Below, one piece after another: positions 59,935-64,000 of a stretch of DNA of 64,000 bases (its first letter is position 1; the number at the start of each line of letters is the position of its first letter). The DNA is from Arthrobacter_E sp041360795 (GTDB taxonomy: Bacteria > Actinomycetota > Actinomycetes > Actinomycetales > Micrococcaceae), in contig NZ_JBFUPW010000001.1 in assembly GCF_041360795.1 (NCBI RefSeq), forward strand, positions 1,178,001 to 1,242,000, in the 5' to 3' direction. The translations under genes were made by a program, and so were the position numbers. A model generated the notes under the pieces. The model saw nothing but the letters and a program-made list of their open reading frames with translations. It was not told where the DNA came from and ran no database searches.

Positions 59935-62538
59935 TCAGCCCGCCGCCTGTGCCCTCAGGGCACGGACCAGCTTGTCCCGCTCCTCGAGGATGAGGCGGCG
60001 GAGTGCGCGCGGGGCATCCTCGTGAGCGGCGAGCCACTCGTCGCACTGCACGACCACAGGGTGCTCGGCCGGCGCCTGGTCGGGGGCGAGATCCTGTGCG
60101 TCCGGGAAGAACCCGAGGACCAGGCGGCTCGCCATCCCGATGCTCATGGAGCCCCACACGCTGGTCAGCCGCTCGAAGTACGGCTCCACGTACGGTGCCA
60201 GGAGCTTGCCGGAACCGGTCATGAAACCGGCGATCGTCGCGCTGAAGTTGCGGTTGGAGAGCTCGGTGTCCGGGCCGCACGCGGCCCAGGCCTCGGCCTT
60301 GGCCTCGGCGGTCGGCCGGGCCGCGACTGCCAGAGCGTGCCCGGCGCGGGCGTCCGCGTTGTCCTCGCGGGCCAGCTCCGCGTCGAGCGCGGGCCGGTCC
60401 AGTCGTCCGTGGGCTGCCAGGGCCTGCAGCGCAGCCCAGCGGAGCTTGGTGTCCAGGACCAGCCCGTCCACCTGGCGGCCACCGCCCAGCAGGCCGGTGA
60501 TCAGGTGAAGTGCCTCGCCGCTGTGCAGGCTGAGAGCCATGACGCAGCGCGCCCAGGCGAGCTGGGCATCCGAGCCGGCTTCAGCGTCCTGAAGGCGCGC
60601 GACGGCGGTCCGCGTCAGTTCGTCTCGCAGCGCGTCGCGGCCGTCGGCCGGCACGTAGTGGTTGACCGCGAAGACGGCGTTGCTCAGCACCGACTGGAGG
60701 ACGCCGATGGTGCTCTCCATGTGAGCGAAGCGCATCGCCATGCGGAGGTACTCCTCGGCCGGGCGCTGGCCGTCCCGGGTGGCGCTCCACACGGCGTTCC
60801 AGGCCAGAGCCCGCGCCATCGGATCATCCAGACGATCGAGCTGCCCGGTGACGGTCTCGTAGGAGACGTCGTCCAGCCGGATCTTGGCGTAGCTCAGGTC
60901 GTCGTCGTTCAGCAACGCCAGGGCGGGACGGGCGCGGCCGGTCAGGGCTTCGACCTCCGTCTCGGCGCCGTCGACGTCGAGGTCCAGCACTTCGGTGCGG
61001 ACCAGGCGTCCCGTGGCGTCCGGCTCGTACAGGCCGAGACGCAAGCGATGCGGGCGCAGCGAGGTGGCGCCGGTGACGGGGTCCACAGCGTCCTGGACGA
61101 TGCCCGCGGCGGTGATGACGCCGTCGTCGTCCTGGATCTCCAGACGCAGCGTCGAGATACCGGAGGTCTCCAGCCAGGCCTCAGACCAGGACGCGAGTTC
61201 CTTGCCGGACGCGGCGTCCAGTTCGTGGAGCAGATCGGCCAGGGTGGTGTTGCCGAACTCGTGGCGCTTGAAGTAGCTGCGGGCGCCCTCGACGAAGGCG
61301 TCGAAGCCCACATACGCGACCAGCTGCTTGAGCACCGCGGCGCCCTTGGCGTAGGTGATGCCGTCGAAGTTCTGCTTGGCGGCTTCCAGATCGGGGATGT
61401 CCGCGACGATCGGGTGCGTCGTGGGCAGCTGATCCTGCACATAGGCCCAGGCCTTGCGCTGGTTGGCGAAGTTCACCCAGGAGGTCGTGAAGTCACTGGC
61501 ACGGTCGACGCCGAGGGTGCCCATGAAGTCCGCGAAGGACTCCTTGAGCCACAGATCGTCCCACCACTGCATGGTCACGAGGTCGCCGAACCACATGTGC
61601 GCCATCTCGTGCAGCAGGGTGTTGGCGCGCTGCTCGTACTGGGCCTGCGTGGCCTTCGATGCGAAGACGTACTCTTCGGTGAACGTGACGAGGCCGGGGT
61701 TCTCCATGGCGCCGAGGTTGTACTCGGGCACGAACGCTTGGTCGTACTTGCCCCAGGGGTAGGGGTAGTCGAAGAGCTCGGAGAAGAAGTCCAGGCCGCG
61801 CTTGGTCTGGGCGAACAGCGTCGCCGTGTCGAAGGACTCCGCCAGGGAGGCGCGGCAGTACAGCGCGAGCGGCACCACGAGCGGTTCGCCGTCGACATCC
61901 GTGCCGGTCCAGCTGTCCTCGGCCGTGAAGTACGGGCCGGCGAGCACCGCGGTGATGTAGGTGCTGAGCGGCAGGGTCTCGGCGAAGTCCCAGCGTGCGG
62001 CCCGTGCGTCGCTGGCCAGGGGGGTGCGGGCCGTCTCGGCGCCGTTCGACGCGACGTGCCAGTGCGCCGGGGCCGTGACGTGGAAGGTGTAGCGGGCCTT
62101 CAGGTCGGGCTGTTCGAAGTTCGCGAACACGCGCCGGGCGTCCGCCGGCTCGTACTGGGTGTACAGGTAGGTCTTGCCGTCCGCGGGATCGACGTAACGG
62201 TGCAGGCCCTCGCCGGAGCGGCTGTAGAGGGCGCGGGCCAGGACCGTGACCTGGTTGAGTTCCCGGAGGCCGTCCAGACGGATCCGGCTGCCGTCGACCA
62301 CTTCGTCCACGGGCAGCTTCTTGCCGTTCAGGAACACCGCCTGGACGCTGTCCCCGATGAAGTCCAGGAACGTGGAGCCGCCGGGGGTCGCCTCGAAGGT
62401 GATGACGCTTTCGCTGGGGAACCAGGCGACGGCCGGGTCCTCGGCGTCGCGGACGTCCAGGGTCACGTCATAGCTGAGGGTCTTCACCGCGGCGGAGCGG
62501 TCCTGCGCCTCGAGGCGTTTCAGATTCTGGTTTTGCAC
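59935..62538 (-). CDS. pepN: Aminopeptidase N (M1 family)
   Basis: 867 residues from a GTG. GAMEN exopeptidase motif at 276-280, zinc site HEMAHMWFGDL (H310, E311, H314) and third ligand E333 in WLKESFADF. The C-terminal ERAP1-like helical domain is complete. It removes N-terminal residues from peptides in the cytoplasm; length and motifs match the Streptomyces/actinobacterial PepN. TTAAAT lies 6 bases before the GTG, so the mRNA is probably leaderless. Confidence 0.96.
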   Translation of the reverse strand: MQNQNLKRLEAQDRSAAVKTLSYDVTLDVRDAEDPAVAWFPSESVITFEATPGGSTFLDFIGDSVQAVFLNGKKLPVDEVVDGSRIRLDGLRELNQVTVLARALYSRSGEGLHRYVDPADGKTYLYTQYEPADARRVFANFEQPDLKARYTFHVTAPAHWHVASNGAETARTPLASDARAARWDFAETLPLSTYITAVLAGPYFTAEDSWTGTDVDGEPLVVPLALYCRASLAESFDTATLFAQTKRGLDFFSELFDYPYPWGKYDQAFVPEYNLGAMENPGLVTFTEEYVFASKATQAQYEQRANTLLHEMAHMWFGDLVTMQWWDDLWLKESFADFMGTLGVDRASDFTTSWVNFANQRKAWAYVQDQLPTTHPIVADIPDLEAAKQNFDGITYAKGAAVLKQLVAYVGFDAFVEGARSYFKRHEFGNTTLADLLHELDAASGKELASWSEAWLETSGISTLRLEIQDDDGVITAAGIVQDAVDPVTGATSLRPHRLRLGLYEPDATGRLVRTEVLDLDVDGAETEVEALTGRARPALALLNDDDLSYAKIRLDDVSYETVTGQLDRLDDPMARALAWNAVWSATRDGQRPAEEYLRMAMRFAHMESTIGVLQSVLSNAVFAVNHYVPADGRDALRDELTRTAVARLQDAEAGSDAQLAWARCVMALSLHSGEALHLITGLLGGGRQVDGLVLDTKLRWAALQALAAHGRLDRPALDAELAREDNADARAGHALAVAARPTAEAKAEAWAACGPDTELSNRNFSATIAGFMTGSGKLLAPYVEPYFERLTSVWGSMSIGMASRLVLGFFPDAQDLAPDQAPAEHPVVVQCDEWLAAHEDAPRALRRLILEERDKLVRALRAQAAG

Positions 62539-62544
62539 CCGAAC

Positions 62545-62550
62545 ATTTAA
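62545..62550 (-). promoter_or_regulatory. Leaderless-type -10 box of pepN
   Basis: TTAAAT on the minus strand (62550-62545), 6 bases before the GTG start. Confidence 0.55.
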
Positions 62551-62567
62551 CCATGCACGGCGGCCAC

Positions 62568-62595
62568 GGCCGGTGAAGTGGCGCCTTCACCGGCC
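62568..62595 (-). terminator. Hairpin terminator after the zinc-finger SDR
   Basis: GGCCGGTGAAG (62568-62578) and CTTCACCGGCC (62585-62595), 11-base perfect stem with a 6-base loop. Confidence 0.72.
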
Positions 62596-62625
62596 AGCCG
62601 CCGTCACTTCGTCACGATGAGCAGG

Positions 62626-64000
62626 TCACCAGGGGGAGGGCTTGTAGTCCTTCAGGAAGACCCCGTACTGGTCCTCGCCCGCCTCTCCCATCACGATCGG
62701 GTCGTAGACCCGGGCCGCGCCGTCGACCAGGTCCAGGGGCGCGTGGAAGCCCTCGTCCATGAGCCGGACCTTGGTGTAGTGCGGGCGCTCGTCCGTGATC
62801 CAGCCGGTGTCCACGGCGGTCATGAGGATCTGATCGCTCTCGAACATCTCGCCCGCACTCGTCCGGGTCATCATGTTCAGGGACGCCTTCGCCATATTGG
62901 TGTGCGGGTGGCCCGGTCCCTTGTAGGCGCGGGAGAACTGACCCTCCATGGCGCTCACGTTGACCACGTACTTGCGCCGGGCGGTGGACCGCCGCATGGC
63001 ATCCCGCAGGCGGCTGACCAGCAGGAAGGGTGCGGTCACGTTGCAGAGCTGCACTTCCAGCATCTCCAGCGGGTCCACCTGGTCCACCACCTGCGTCCAC
63101 GAGTTGATGGTGGCGAGGTCGGGGACCAGACCGCCGGCGTCAATGGCGGTGCCGGCCGCGATGCGGTCGAGCGACGCCGAGCCCGTCGAGAGCGCGAGCG
63201 ACGTGATCGCATCCCCCGCCAGCACGGGGTGCTCAAGGACGCTGGACGCCAGGGCGAGGGGGTGCTTGTCATGGGCGTGCCCGAAGGTCACCAGCTCCGG
63301 TCCGCCGTTGCCCTCCTGCAGGGCTGCGGGCAGGGACTCGTCTTCGGCCTCCACGAGCGGCTGGTAGGCGTTGCCGGAGCGGCGCACGGTCTGGGCCGCG
63401 TTGTTGATGATGATGTCGAGCGGTCCGGCGGCGGCGACGGAGTCGGTGAGGGCCATGACCTGGGAGGGATCACGCAGGTCGATGCCCACGATCCGCAGGC
63501 GGTGCAGCCACTCGGCGCTGTCCTCCATGGCGGCGAAGCGGCGCGCCGCATCCTTGGGGAACCGTGTGGTGATCGTCGTGTGGGCGCCGTCGCGCAGCAG
63601 CCTCAGCGCGATGTACATGCCGATCTTCGCGCGGCCGCCCGTCAGCAGTGCGCGGCGTCCCGTGAGGTCGGTGCGTGCGTCCCGCTTGGCGTGGCTCATG
63701 GCGGCGCAGTCCGGGCAGAGCTGGTGGTAGAAGGCATCCACCTGGGTGTAGTGCTGCTTGCAGATGTAGCAGGGGCGGGACCTGATGAGGTGCCCCGCGA
63801 TCTCACCCGTCGCCGAACTCGACAGCTTGTTGCCGCGGGTCTCGTCGTCGATCCGGTCCGGGGCGGCGGTGGCGGTGAGCGCCATGACGGAGCGGTCCGC
63901 TTCGGCGATCGCGTCGCGCTTCTCGTTGCGCCGGTGCCGCTTCACGGCCTTGAACATCTTGCCGGTGGCGCGACGGACGGCGATGTAGTCCGGATCCTCT
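62626..64000 (-). CDS. SDR-fold oxidoreductase with N-terminal zinc finger (5' end may lie outside window)
   Basis: 443 residues from an ATG at 63957, but the frame stays open to the window edge with protein-like codons (EDPDYIAVRRATGK), so the true start is probably further upstream. C63, C66, C81 and C84 (CYIC and CPDC) form a probable zinc ribbon, followed by a Rossmann domain (RRALLTGGRAKIGMYIALRL, IDLRDPSQV, IINNAAQ). About 110 residues are inserted before CNVTAPFLLVSRL. In the active-site region (VSAMEGQFSRAYKGPGHPHT, then NMAKAS) the expected Tyr of YxxxK is Thr. The glycine motif also reads TGGRAKIG. Catalysis as a normal SDR is doubtful. Confidence 0.82.
   Translation of the reverse strand, partial: EDPDYIAVRRATGKMFKAVKRHRRNEKRDAIAEADRSVMALTATAAPDRIDDETRGNKLSSSATGEIAGHLIRSRPCYICKQHYTQVDAFYHQLCPDCAAMSHAKRDARTDLTGRRALLTGGRAKIGMYIALRLLRDGAHTTITTRFPKDAARRFAAMEDSAEWLHRLRIVGIDLRDPSQVMALTDSVAAAGPLDIIINNAAQTVRRSGNAYQPLVEAEDESLPAALQEGNGGPELVTFGHAHDKHPLALASSVLEHPVLAGDAITSLALSTGSASLDRIAAGTAIDAGGLVPDLATINSWTQVVDQVDPLEMLEVQLCNVTAPFLLVSRLRDAMRRSTARRKYVVNVSAMEGQFSRAYKGPGHPHTNMAKASLNMMTRTSAGEMFESDQILMTAVDTGWITDERPHYTKVRLMDEGFHAPLDLVDGAARVYDPIVMGEAGEDQYGVFLKDYKPSPW

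Overview
The window is high-GC chromosomal DNA with short intergenic gaps, GTG/TTG starts, overlapping ATGA stop/start junctions and many apparently leaderless promoters. Protein styles (type III aminotransferase plus Lrp pair, Arr, DUF3099, neutral zinc metallopeptidase, Cu amine oxidase) point to an actinobacterium of the Arthrobacter/Micrococcaceae type. I saw no rRNA, tRNA, CRISPR, IS element or prophage.

Layout. 1-7.7 kb: a permease fragment, then a urease operon ureA, a fused ureB-ureC, ureE, ureF, ureG, ureD and a nickel permease. 7.7-9.0 kb: a YitT-type membrane protein divergent from an Lrp regulator. 9.1-16.6 kb: two divergent operons around a perfect 8-4-8 palindrome. One holds KDG kinase, an IclR regulator and RidA; the other a PLP dehydratase/aldolase-like enzyme, an N-acyl-D-amino-acid deacylase-like enzyme, KDPG aldolase and a GntP permease. 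Together they can be read as import, deacylation and deamination of (N-acetyl-)D-glucosaminate to KDG, then KDPG, pyruvate and glyceraldehyde-3-phosphate. 16.8-24.3 kb: a ROK-regulated set with ThuA, three Gfo/Idh/MocA dehydrogenases and two AP-endonuclease-like TIM barrels, the enzyme mix known from 3-keto-sugar catabolism. Its two arms share a bipartite promoter motif with identical spacing.

24.4-33.7 kb: a biogenic-amine region with APC permease, two SDRs, MoaF, aldehyde dehydrogenase, copper amine oxidase and a FeaR-like AraC regulator. 33.8-43.3 kb: mostly housekeeping genes (Sua5/YrdC, PiT phosphate transporter with a possible PHO box, DHFR-like protein, DNA polymerase I, lipoprotein, zinc metallopeptidase, acyl-CoA synthetase-like ligase). 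43.4-49.2 kb: class III aminotransferase with Lrp, the biotin ECF transporter bioY-bioM-bioN, and an ABC-F protein. 49.3-64 kb: SURF1 and DUF3099 genes, fabG followed by an SDR with a FabL/InhA-like Y-X6-K motif, serB, ABC ATPase, TSUP permease, TrmH methyltransferase, rifampin ADP-ribosyltransferase Arr, ribosomal protein L31 type B, a lipoate ligase with its accessory domain moved to the N-terminus, peptidase E, metallophosphoesterase, aminopeptidase N, and a zinc-finger SDR running off the right edge.

Protein functions are assigned from recognised motifs and family resemblance by eye; no database search was run.
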